8,423 bases of DNA, taken from Sediminibacterium sp. Lineage in GTDB: Bacteria; Bacteroidota; Bacteroidia; Chitinophagales; Chitinophagaceae. The DNA is taken from positions 1 through 8,423 of the forward strand of contig JAQBNJ010000439.1 in NCBI GenBank assembly GCA_028288645.1, in the 5' to 3' direction. Of the stretch, positions 1-6,236 are shown one piece after another. The translations under genes and the position numbers were made by a program. The notes below the pieces were generated by a model. That model did not search any database and was not told where the DNA came from. It worked only from the letters and a program-made list of their open reading frames with translations. Position 1 is the stretch's first letter, and the number at the start of each line of letters is the position of its first letter.

Positions 1-1
1 T

Positions 2-655
2 TTGAACATTCGAGAAATGATTGATAATATAAAAAATATAGAACACTTAATAATTGATATTCAATATTTTGGAACAATCAACTACATAAACACTTTGTTT
101 CAATTTTCAAATATCAAAATTGAACAATATGAGAGCTACCAAAAAATGAGTTTTCGCAACCGGTGCATGGTGGCGGGGAGTAATGGGTTGGTTAATTTAT
201 CGGTTCCGCTGGAAAAAGGACGGGGACAAAAAGAGCTGATGAAAGATGTCAGGATCAGTCACTCAGCCAACTGGCAGGTACAACATTGGCGAACCATTGA
301 GTCGTGTTACAGCCGTTCGCCCTTCTTTGAGTTTTACAGGGATGCGGTTTGGGGCTTGCTTGAAAAGAAGGAAACCTTCCTGTTGGATCTGAACCTGTCG
401 ATCCTTGAATGGCTGAAATCTGTCCTCAAAATGCAGTACAGTTTATGCCTGACTGATACTTACGTGAAAGAATATCCACCGGAAGTTACCGACCTGCGTA
501 ATACTGAGTTTCCCAAAAACTACCAGAATAGCCCCCGGGATCTGCGGTATACACAGGTGTTTGAGGACAGGATCGGCTTTGTACCGAATATTTCTATTCT
601 TGACCTGATTTTCTGCTGTGGGCCATCGGCAAAAAGCATTGCTGGAGGAAAATAG
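2..655 (+). CDS. WbqC-like family protein, 5' end at or beyond the window edge
   Basis: The product resembles the WbqC-like family (Pfam PF08889), named after an O-antigen cluster gene; its biochemical activity is not established. Visible hallmarks are the N-terminal QYFGTINYINTLFQF stretch, YQKMSFRNRC around residues 46-55, NLSVPLEKGRGQ around 65-76, a W..QHWR.IESCYSRSPFFEFY block around 91-112, and the C-terminal FVPNISILDLIFCCGP motif. The length of about 212-217 residues fits the family and no signal peptide is seen. The frame is open from base 2 (TTG). ATG at 17 is the first ATG and leaves about 16 residues before the conserved QYFG, so it is the best internal start, but a start left of the window cannot be excluded. 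It ends at TAG 653-655. In Bacteroidota this family is often found near signal peptidase genes (recollection), but that neighbourhood is outside the window. The first 150 bases are far more AT-rich than the rest. Family assignment is confident; function is unknown. Confidence 0.85.
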   Translation: MNIREMIDNIKNIEHLIIDIQYFGTINYINTLFQFSNIKIEQYESYQKMSFRNRCMVAGSNGLVNLSVPLEKGRGQKELMKDVRISHSANWQVQHWRTIESCYSRSPFFEFYRDAVWGLLEKKETFLLDLNLSILEWLKSVLKMQYSLCLTDTYVKEYPPEVTDLRNTEFPKNYQNSPRDLRYTQVFEDRIGFVPNISILDLIFCCGPSAKSIAGGK

Positions 656-750
656 AAGTTCCGGTTTTTAACGCAAGAAGCCAATTTTTGTGATCAAAAT
701 AAATTCTCGATGATCCTATTCTGTAAATGACCTTAAAATTTTGATGCACG
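656..750. other. intergenic region after the WbqC-like gene, no gene seen
   Basis: This stretch is AT-rich and holds no convincing ORF and no clear stem-plus-T-run terminator. It contains an imperfect palindrome centred on TGATCA at 691-696, flanked by T-rich and A-rich runs (about 685-701). It also has two sequences resembling the Bacteroidota -7 promoter element TAnnTTTG at five of six fixed positions: AATTTTTG at 683-690 and AAATTTTG at 736-743. Neither has a convincing upstream TTG partner at the usual distance, so a promoter here is plausible but unproven. Confidence 0.3.
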
Positions 751-860
751 GACAACATTCTGCCGTTTTAATGACTCTTAAAGCGGCTGTTTTGCAGAGA
801 TGCCTTACTTTCAACGTTCTGTTAACCAAAACATTGGCCGCTAACCCCCATGAATCTGAG
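751..860 (+). repeat. leader repeat, copy 1, upstream of the first giant gene
   Basis: These 110 bases align along their length with 6122-6232, which sits in the same place before the second paralog. The best matched blocks are the CGTTTTAATG.CTCTT / AAAGCGGCTGTT segment (about 764-791) and the final GCTAACCCC..ATGAA.C.GAGATGAAG segment (about 839-866). A one-base indel (CTCTT versus CTCTTT before AAAGCGG) and others further along separate the copies. This indicates that the segment is an untranslated leader rather than an N-terminal extension. It may carry the promoter and 5' UTR, but no consensus -33/-7 pair is clear in this copy. The function is inferred from position and conservation only. 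Confidence 0.75.
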
Positions 861-864
861 ATGA
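850..864 (+). other. minicistron overlapping the start of the first giant gene
   Basis: ATG-AAT-CTG-AGA-TGA encodes Met-Asn-Leu-Arg and stops in an ATGA overlap with the main start codon at 861. The same arrangement (Met-Asn-Pro-Arg) precedes the second paralog at 6222-6236. Such overlaps can couple translation of a leader peptide to the downstream gene. Here the pattern may simply have been inherited with the duplication, and no Shine-Dalgarno sequence precedes the ATG. Translation is not demonstrated. Confidence 0.3.
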
Positions 865-1307
865 AGAGTACCCGAATGCTGTTTTGTTGTTTCCTGCTCC
901 TGGGTCATTTCTTCAGCGTAGGCCAGAATTTTTCAAATAAAGGGAAGGATTTCTGGTTGGGGTATGGGTTTCACGTTAATATGGGAGCAGGTGTGCCGAC
1001 GGCCCAGCTAAATCAACAGGATATGATCCTGTACTTCACCTCAAACAAGAACGCGACCGTAACAGTTGAGATGCCCGCCAACGGATACAAACAAACATAT
1101 ACTGTTGTTGCAAACCAGGTAACCGTTTCTAATCCATTACCTAAATCAGGTACACAGGATGCAAGAATTATCGACACCGGCCTGTACAATCGCGGAATAC
1201 ATGTATACAGCGATGTTGATATTGTTGCCTATGGGCATATATATAATAGCAGCGTCTCAGGGGCATCTCTTTTATTCCCGACCAATACATTGGGAAAAGA
1301 TTATTAA
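861..1307 (+). CDS. N-terminal fragment: signal peptide and start of the IgGFc-binding-like region
   Basis: This is what would be translated if the TAA at 1305-1307 is real: 148 residues. A short basic start (MKSTR) and a hydrophobic core (MLFCCFLLLGHFF) end in SVGQ, a plausible signal peptidase I site. Next come the family-typical NFSNKGKDFWLGYGFHVNM and YFTSNKNATVTVEMP stretches, and the fragment ends at LLFPTNTLGKDY. The corresponding stretch of the paralog is clearly homologous and continues with YSVNYTQSSN. The fragment has only the first third or so of the N-terminal domain and lacks the C-terminal sorting domain, so it would at most be a short exported stub. It is not thought to be a complete gene. 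Confidence 0.7.
   Translation: MKSTRMLFCCFLLLGHFFSVGQNFSNKGKDFWLGYGFHVNMGAGVPTAQLNQQDMILYFTSNKNATVTVEMPANGYKQTYTVVANQVTVSNPLPKSGTQDARIIDTGLYNRGIHVYSDVDIVAYGHIYNSSVSGASLLFPTNTLGKDY
1305..1307 (+). other. in-frame nonsense codon (TAA) splitting the gene
   Basis: The codons are GAT-TAT-TAA-GTG-ATT-GAT-TAT-AAC-CAA here and GAT-TAT-TAT-TCT-GTT-AAC-TAT-ACC-CAA in the paralog at about 6661-6687. They align one to one, so a single third-base change from TAT or TAC to TAA explains the break. TAA and TAG also end the other complete frames here, which argues against a reassigned stop code. Confidence 0.85.
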
Positions 1308-4300
1308 GTGATTGATTATAACCAATCATCAAACGCCACTTTTGCCAATTCATTTGCTTTTGTGGTTGCGGTTGAAGACAATACAACCGTAGAAATAACA
1401 CCTTCAGTTGCGAATAAAAATAATAGGGGCACTTCACCATTTACCGTTACACTAAACCAGGGGCAGGTGTATAATTTGATGGGCACAACCACTAATTTAG
1501 TAGGGACGGACCTGACCGGAACAAGGATCAGAACTATCAGTGCCGGCAGTACCTGTAAAAAGATCGCCGTTTTTTGCGGTGCCGGTAAAATGAGTATTGG
1601 CGGAACTGCCGGAGGGAGTGCCGACAATTTGTTTGCCCAGGCTCTTCCGGCAAGTGCCTGGGGATTAAAGTATTTAACATCGCCTACAACTTCTCAGGCT
1701 AATAATTACTACCGCATCTGTGTTACCGATCCTGCTACTAAAGTTTATCTTAACGGTAGTTTACTACCGGCTTCCTATCTGCAGAGAAACTTTTTCTATG
1801 AATTGAAAAACTCCACACCACTTACAACGCCCGGAAACGGCCAGTCCGTTGGGAATATTACCGGAGGTGTGTGGAACCTGATCGAATCAGATAAGCCTAT
1901 TAATGTGGCGCAGTTTTGCACTACTGTTGGACAGGACGGAAATACAGGAGCTTACGGCGATCCCGAAATGATCTATTTAAGCCCGGTGGAACAGACGATC
2001 AATGATATCACGTTGTATTCAGCGACTAAGTTCATGATCGTTAACAATTACATCAATGTAATTATCAAAAAAGGGGGCATCACCAGTTTCACCCTGGATG
2101 GTGTTTCAAAAACCAGCAGTTTTTTGCCTCACCCACGCGATGCCAAATACTACTATGCAAGTCTTTCCGTAAGTTCAGGCTCTCACAGGTTGTATTCCGA
2201 TACCGGTTTTAATGCAATTGCCTATGGCTTCGGCCAAACCGAAAGCTACGGCTACAACGCCGGCACAAACATCAAAGACCTCTATACGCCCATCTTTCAA
2301 AACCCGTACGCCAGGTTAAGTTTTGCAGCCACCTGTGTAAATACGCCGTTCCAGTTTTCTGTGCCGCTTTCCTATCAACCTACAAGCCTTACCTGGGATT
2401 TTGGTACCAGCGGAAATATCTCACCTGCCACCACACTTAACTACGGAACACCACAGGCAGATAGCACACCCGTTATCGGCGGGCAGAACCTATATTATTA
2501 CAGTCCGTCTAACGGTAATGGAAGTACCACTTTCATGTATTCCAGGGCAGGTACCGATACGATCAAAATGTACGCAAGTAATCCATCGCCGGATGGCTGT
2601 GCCAATATCAATGCCGAGTATGATATCCCTATTGTCATCAGTGAGGCTCCCAGGGCTAATTTTTCTGTTAACCCCATCAGGTGTATCACTGACCCGGTGA
2701 GTTTTACAGATTCCTCCACCAACCTGGGAAACAGCACAATTGTAAATGGTTTGTGGTATTGGGATGATGGCACAACCGATTCTTTAAAAAATCCTTCTCA
2801 TCTTTTTACTGCAGCAAAAACCTACAATATCCGCTACAGACCCATCAGTGATTTCGGATGTATCGGCGATACCACGATTCCCTTGGAGATCTCCGCTTCC
2901 GGAATAGCACGGTTCGTGATGAACGATTCTACCTGTATTGGTAAAACCCTTACGTTTATTGATTCATCAACCATTGCCTCGGGTAGCATCGTTAAATGGT
3001 ATTGGGATTATGGAGATGGTTCTGCTGATACATTAACCACAAACGCCTCTCGAACCAAAACATACAATACAGTTGGCGTGTATACTGTGAGCCTGGTAGT
3101 AGAAAATAATACCGGTTGTAAAAGCAATGCTTTTACCAAATCCATCACCATACACCCGACGCCGGAACCTAATTTTAATTTACCTGTTGTTTGTCTGCCA
3201 TCAGGTACTGCAAACTTTATCGATTCAACCGTTATTAGTGATGGGTCAGGTGGTTTTACCTATGCCTGGGATTTTGGAGATGGTAAAGGAGTGTCCACAA
3301 TTGCAAATCCTGTTTATCATTACCTGTCTGCCGGCCCTTTTGATGTTAAGCTAACCGTTACTTCAAAAAACGGTTGTGTGCAGACAGCTACAAAAACACT
3401 GGCATCTGTATATGCGCAGGCAAAAGCAGATTTTACTGTGAATAACGAAAACTGCTTAAGAGACTCAACGCGTTTCACTGATAAAAGTAATGGCAGCGGT
3501 AACACGGTCACCCAATGGAACTGGGATCTTGGTGATGCAAGTTCCGACACCGCAACAAACCCGATTCACCTGTACCTGTCTGCCGGAACCAAAACGGTAA
3601 AACTATTTGTGTTGACAGACAAAGGATGCAGCAGCGATACCGTAACAAGATCAGTAGTCGTAAATCCTTTGCCTACCGCTTTGTTTTCTTTGTCCTCTCC
3701 TTTATGCGAAGCAAGAGCCATCACATTTACCGATCAGTCAACGGCCAACGCGGGCACACTTAAAAGATGGAACTGGAATTTTAAAGATAGTACCCTAAAA
3801 GACACAGCCAACGGTGCTCCATTCACGAAAGTGTTTACTGTATGGGGCAGCTATGATGTGAGGTTGATGGTAGAAACAGATAAGGGATGCAGGAGTGATA
3901 CGGTAGTTTCAACAACCAGGATCAACCCTTTGCCGCAGGTTGGATTTGTATTGCCTGAAATATGTGTATCCGATGGAGCGGCCACTTTCACCGACTCATC
4001 AAAAATTGCGGATGGGTCCCAGGCACAGTTTGTATGGAAGTGGACGATCTCACCCGGTAATAATTTCAATGCACAGCCAACGTTCGTAGATGCAACGGTA
4101 CAAAATGCGAAAGTATTGGTTAGTAAGGCTGATGATTATAGAACGCTTTTAAAAGTTACCAGTAATAACGGATGTTCAGATTCACTGTTCCAGGTATTGA
4201 CCGTTAATGGTCCGACACCGAAAGCCAATTTTGTGGTGCAAACCAATAATCCCTTCTGCAGCAATGATTCTATCAGGATCGTGAATACATCAACAGTTGA

Positions 4301-6059
4301 TTTCGGGTACCTGACCCGGCTGGATATCGTGTGGGATCTTATTGGAAACCCAGCCAAAAAAACACCTGACGAAACACCGGTTGATCAAAAATCTTATTCT
4401 ACTATTTATGCGGATTTCCAGTCGCCGGCCACGGTTAATTATAGTGTTAAGCTGATTGCTTTTTCAGGAAATTCATCTACCTGTCAGAACTCGGTCACTA
4501 AGATCGTTACGCTCAATCGCAGCCCCAAAGTAAGTTTTGTAAAACCACGTGATATCTGCAACGATGCAAGCCCGCGTTTGATCATACCACAGGCATCAAC
4601 GGTGAGCAGTGTACCTGGTGTGCCCAACTATTTCGGAAAAGGGATTACCAATGCTATAACCGGTTTATTTGATCCTGCGATTGCGGATACGGGAACACAC
4701 TCAATTAAATACCTGCATGTTTCGGACAAAGGTTGCCGTGATTCTATTAGTCAGCCTATTACGGTATGGCCCTCACCGATAGCGAAGTGGTCGATCAGTT
4801 CACCGGACTGCGAGAAGAACACGATCACTTTCTCAGACAGTTCGCTGGCGCGATTCAGCAATATCTCGCAGAGAATATGGGATTTTGGCGACAGCACCAC
4901 GAAAACATATACGAACGCCAATGCATTTACACATGTATACGCTTCTGCCAAAATATACAATGCGAATTTAAAAATTATCACCGACAGTGGATGTGTAAGT
5001 GCTTTGAACACACAGGCGGTCAAAGTAAACTTTTTACCAAAAGTTGATTTTGTACCGCCTTCTGTTTGTTTGCCCGATGGCCGCGCGCAATTCAATAATG
5101 TATCCACCATACCGGATGGTTCTGAAGCACTGTTCAGTTATCTATGGAACTTTAATGATCCCAATGATCCATCTGCCTCAACTGTGCAAACACCGACGCA
5201 TCGCTATTCAGCATTGGGGCCTTATAATGTAAAGTTGATCATTACTACCAAAGATGGTTGTGTGGATTCTGTAACGAAATCGTTTACCACTATCTACCCG
5301 CAACCCAAAGCAGATTTCACCAGCATACCATCCAAAGTGTGTATGGGAGATACGATCCGTTTTATGGATAACAGCAACGGTATTACCAGCGCAGCGAATG
5401 CCTGGAATTGGGATCTTGCAGGCGGTGTCACATCCACTCTGCAAAATCCGTTGAAGAAGTTCAGTGATTCGGGTATTTTCAATATCAGTTTATATGTCTT
5501 CAACGCGCAAGGTTGCGTGAGCGATACAATGATCAAACAGGTAACTGTTTATCCATACCCAAAATTAACGTTAGGGCCAAGTCTTAAAGTATTGGATGGG
5601 GGAGAAGTCATCATAAAGCCGGCTTACTACTACGGCACTTCGCTAAGTTTTTTATGGACACCTTCTCTTTACCTGGATTCAGTAACGATTGCCACACCAA
5701 AGTCAACACCGCTGGATGATATCACATACAAACTCTTCTTAACGGGTATCGGTGGGTGCTCGGTAAGTGATGAGATCTTTATTAAAGTACTGAGATCCCC
5801 CGAAGTGCCGAATGCATTTTCACCCAATGGAGATGGCATCAACGATACCTGGCGGATCAAGTACCTGGAAAGTTATCCGGGCGCGAGCATTGAAGTGTTT
5901 AACAGGTATGGACAGCGAGTGTTTTATTCGGTGGGTTATGATGTGGAATGGGATGGTAATGTGAATGGTAAAGCCCTGCCCGTAGGAACCTATTATTATA
6001 TCATTGATCCGAAGAATGGAAGGAAGATCGTTAGTGGTTCGGTAACGATCATCAAGTAA
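1308..6059 (+). CDS. C-terminal fragment: rest of the IgGFc-binding-like region, PKD array and T9SS sorting domain
   Basis: This 1583-residue open frame directly follows the TAA. It carries the remaining N-terminal-like region, with motifs such as AVEDNTTVEITPS, PEMIYLSPVEQTINDITLYS and DTGFNAIAYGFG, then the PKD array and the sorting domain. The array shows PKD cores such as WDYGDG and WDFGDG; several later domains have degraded cores (NFKD, LAGG). The GTG at 1308 abuts the stop, so reinitiation is conceivable, and GGGAAAAG at 1291-1298 is a weak purine-rich match. Without a signal peptide, however, the product could not enter the Sec route that precedes T9SS export. It is better read as the bulk of one interrupted gene than as an independent one. 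The stop is TAA at 6057-6059. Confidence 0.75.
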   Translation: MIDYNQSSNATFANSFAFVVAVEDNTTVEITPSVANKNNRGTSPFTVTLNQGQVYNLMGTTTNLVGTDLTGTRIRTISAGSTCKKIAVFCGAGKMSIGGTAGGSADNLFAQALPASAWGLKYLTSPTTSQANNYYRICVTDPATKVYLNGSLLPASYLQRNFFYELKNSTPLTTPGNGQSVGNITGGVWNLIESDKPINVAQFCTTVGQDGNTGAYGDPEMIYLSPVEQTINDITLYSATKFMIVNNYINVIIKKGGITSFTLDGVSKTSSFLPHPRDAKYYYASLSVSSGSHRLYSDTGFNAIAYGFGQTESYGYNAGTNIKDLYTPIFQNPYARLSFAATCVNTPFQFSVPLSYQPTSLTWDFGTSGNISPATTLNYGTPQADSTPVIGGQNLYYYSPSNGNGSTTFMYSRAGTDTIKMYASNPSPDGCANINAEYDIPIVISEAPRANFSVNPIRCITDPVSFTDSSTNLGNSTIVNGLWYWDDGTTDSLKNPSHLFTAAKTYNIRYRPISDFGCIGDTTIPLEISASGIARFVMNDSTCIGKTLTFIDSSTIASGSIVKWYWDYGDGSADTLTTNASRTKTYNTVGVYTVSLVVENNTGCKSNAFTKSITIHPTPEPNFNLPVVCLPSGTANFIDSTVISDGSGGFTYAWDFGDGKGVSTIANPVYHYLSAGPFDVKLTVTSKNGCVQTATKTLASVYAQAKADFTVNNENCLRDSTRFTDKSNGSGNTVTQWNWDLGDASSDTATNPIHLYLSAGTKTVKLFVLTDKGCSSDTVTRSVVVNPLPTALFSLSSPLCEARAITFTDQSTANAGTLKRWNWNFKDSTLKDTANGAPFTKVFTVWGSYDVRLMVETDKGCRSDTVVSTTRINPLPQVGFVLPEICVSDGAATFTDSSKIADGSQAQFVWKWTISPGNNFNAQPTFVDATVQNAKVLVSKADDYRTLLKVTSNNGCSDSLFQVLTVNGPTPKANFVVQTNNPFCSNDSIRIVNTSTVDFGYLTRLDIVWDLIGNPAKKTPDETPVDQKSYSTIYADFQSPATVNYSVKLIAFSGNSSTCQNSVTKIVTLNRSPKVSFVKPRDICNDASPRLIIPQASTVSSVPGVPNYFGKGITNAITGLFDPAIADTGTHSIKYLHVSDKGCRDSISQPITVWPSPIAKWSISSPDCEKNTITFSDSSLARFSNISQRIWDFGDSTTKTYTNANAFTHVYASAKIYNANLKIITDSGCVSALNTQAVKVNFLPKVDFVPPSVCLPDGRAQFNNVSTIPDGSEALFSYLWNFNDPNDPSASTVQTPTHRYSALGPYNVKLIITTKDGCVDSVTKSFTTIYPQPKADFTSIPSKVCMGDTIRFMDNSNGITSAANAWNWDLAGGVTSTLQNPLKKFSDSGIFNISLYVFNAQGCVSDTMIKQVTVYPYPKLTLGPSLKVLDGGEVIIKPAYYYGTSLSFLWTPSLYLDSVTIATPKSTPLDDITYKLFLTGIGGCSVSDEIFIKVLRSPEVPNAFSPNGDGINDTWRIKYLESYPGASIEVFNRYGQRVFYSVGYDVEWDGNVNGKALPVGTYYYIIDPKNGRKIVSGSVTIIK
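2904..3674 (+). repeat. three-domain PKD super-repeat, unit 1
   Basis: Composite residues 682-938 hold PKD domains of three distinguishable types. Type C begins IARFVMNDSTCIGKTLTF (2904). Type A begins EPNFNLPVVCLPSGTANF (3165). Type B begins AKADFTVNNENCLRDSTRF (3420). The same C-A-B order recurs at 3675-4526 and 4779-5561. The types were assigned by eye from N-terminal strand motifs. Their function is presumably as stalk or spacer modules of a surface protein. Confidence 0.6.
3675..4526 (+). repeat. three-domain PKD super-repeat, unit 2
   Basis: Composite residues 939-1222. Type C begins TALFSLSSPLCEARAITF (3675). Type A begins QVGFVLPEICVSDGAATF (3936). Type B begins KANFVVQTNNPFCSNDSIRI (4221). 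The type A and B domains here are longer than in units 1 and 3 and have lost the WDFGDG core, reading VWKWTISPG and IVWDLIGNP instead. The unit is followed by an Ig-like domain at 4527-4778 (KVSFVKPRDIC, then FGKGITNAITGLFDP) with no counterpart between units 1 and 2. Confidence 0.55.
4779..5561 (+). repeat. three-domain PKD super-repeat, unit 3
   Basis: Composite residues 1307-1567. Type C begins IAKWSISSPDCEKNTITF (4779), close to the type C domain of unit 2. Type A begins KVDFVPPSVCLPDGRAQF (5040), close to the type A domain of unit 1. Type B begins KADFTSIPSKVCMGDTIRF (5307), with the same A-to-B linker style as unit 1 (TIYPQPKADF versus SVYAQAKADF). Cores are WDFGDS, WNFNDP and WDLAGG. 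Confidence 0.6.
5805..6056 (+). other. T9SS type B C-terminal sorting domain (coding segment)
   Basis: Composite residues 1649-1732 begin VPNAFSPNGDGINDTW, continue with IEVFNRYGQRVFYS and YDVEWDGNVNGKALPVGTYYY, and end GSVTIIK. This is the classic gliding-motility-associated C-terminal domain (TIGR04131, CHU_C type). It directs proteins through the type IX secretion system of Bacteroidota to the surface or medium. Its last strand is intact, so only the upstream nonsense codon separates it from its signal peptide. Confidence 0.93.
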
Positions 6060-6066
6060 ACAACAC

Positions 6067-6097
6067 ATCAAATATTTTCATTTAAAAAATATTTGAT
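6067..6097 (+). terminator. AT-rich hairpin after the first giant gene, possible terminator
   Basis: A perfect 12-bp inverted repeat (ATCAAATATTTT at 6067-6078, its complement at 6086-6097) flanks a 7-base loop and begins 8 bases past the stop codon. Only two of the twelve pairs are G-C. No T run follows the right arm on this strand, so it is not a textbook intrinsic terminator. It could be a weak terminator, an mRNA 3'-end stabilising hairpin or a protein site. Position favours a 3'-end role. Confidence 0.45.
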
Positions 6098-6121
6098 CGC
6101 TTGTTCTATCAGGAGTATTTA

Positions 6122-6232
6122 GACAGCATTTTAACGTTTTAATGGCTCTTTAAAGCGGCTGTTCTATTGATAAGCCTTAATTTTAAACTTTGTGTATTAC
6201 AAGATCTGGCTGCTAACCCCGATGAACCCGAG
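6122..6232 (+). repeat. leader repeat, copy 2, upstream of the second giant gene
   Basis: This is the counterpart of 751-860, positioned immediately before the second paralog's ATG. It contains an AAACTTTG sequence (6185-6192) matching the Bacteroidota -7 element TAnnTTTG at five of six fixed positions, about 40 bases before the start, without a convincing -33 TTG partner. The perfect palindrome CTTTAAAG (6148-6155) is broken in copy 1 by a one-base deletion. A stop at 6140-6142 closes the main frame upstream with no in-frame ATG before 6233, which supports the same start in both copies. Confidence 0.75.
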
Positions 6233-6236
6233 ATGA
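6222..6236 (+). other. minicistron overlapping the start of the second giant gene
   Basis: ATG-AAC-CCG-AGA-TGA (Met-Asn-Pro-Arg) ends in an ATGA overlap with the main start at 6233, as at 850-864 before the first copy. The two differ by a silent Asn change and a Leu/Pro change. Translational coupling is possible but unproven. Confidence 0.3.

Larger units (their letters stand above)
861..6059 (+). pseudogene. giant IgGFc-binding-like / PKD-repeat T9SS surface protein, interrupted by one in-frame stop
   Basis: Read through the TAA at 1305-1307, this is one frame of 1732 codons. The order is: signal peptide (1-21), IgGFc-binding-protein N-terminal-like region (about 22-485, compare PF17517), a first PKD-like domain (about 486-594), ten further PKD domains and one Ig-like domain (about 595-1567), a linker domain (1568-1648) and a type B T9SS sorting domain (1649-1732; compare TIGR04131 / CHU_C). 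The start at 861 is chosen because it gives a typical signal peptide (MKSTRMLFCCFLLLGHFF, then SVGQ) and matches the paralog start at 6233. The longer frame from 741/744 is not conserved there. The stop replaces a tyrosine: GKDY-stop here versus GKDYY in the paralog, with no indel on either side. No other lesion is seen in 5.2 kb, so the mutation is recent, the stop is read through, or the base is a sequencing error. The intact protein would probably be a secreted or cell-surface adhesin-like protein; that role is inferred from architecture only. Confidence 0.8.

Noticed and set aside
685..701. Palindrome around TGATCA as an operator
   Set aside because: The arms are imperfect and AT-rich and it is not present in the second leader, so the evidence is too weak to call a regulatory site.
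741..860. An upstream start (TTG 741 or ATG 744) adding about 40 residues to the first giant protein
   Set aside because: It would place a non-hydrophobic extension ahead of a clear signal peptide. In the paralog the matching leader has indels and an in-frame stop at 6140-6142 with no in-frame ATG before 6233.
1305..1307. Reassigned TAA codon (alternative genetic code)
   Set aside because: TAA ends the first giant gene at 6057-6059 immediately after a complete sorting domain, and TAG ends the WbqC-like gene; no other in-frame TAA occurs.
1308..1310. GTG as the true start of a separate 1583-residue gene
   Set aside because: The sequence before it encodes the missing signal peptide and the first part of the same domain in the same frame, and the paralog is continuous across this point.
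1290..1330. Programmed frameshift or an indel causing the break
   Set aside because: Alignment with the paralog shows equal codon numbers and the same frame on both sides, so a substitution suffices.
1168..1440. Reverse-strand open frame of 90 codons
   Set aside because: It lies inside conserved coding sequence of the giant gene, has no recognisable domain and is best explained as a shadow.
4751..5110. Reverse-strand open frame of 119 codons and an overlapping forward frame at 4766-5047
   Set aside because: Both overlap typical PKD domains in the main frame, and neither looks like a known protein.
2904..5561. CRISPR array or simple tandem DNA repeat
   Set aside because: The periodicity is at protein-domain scale with diverged nucleotide sequence; there are no short identical repeats with unique spacers.
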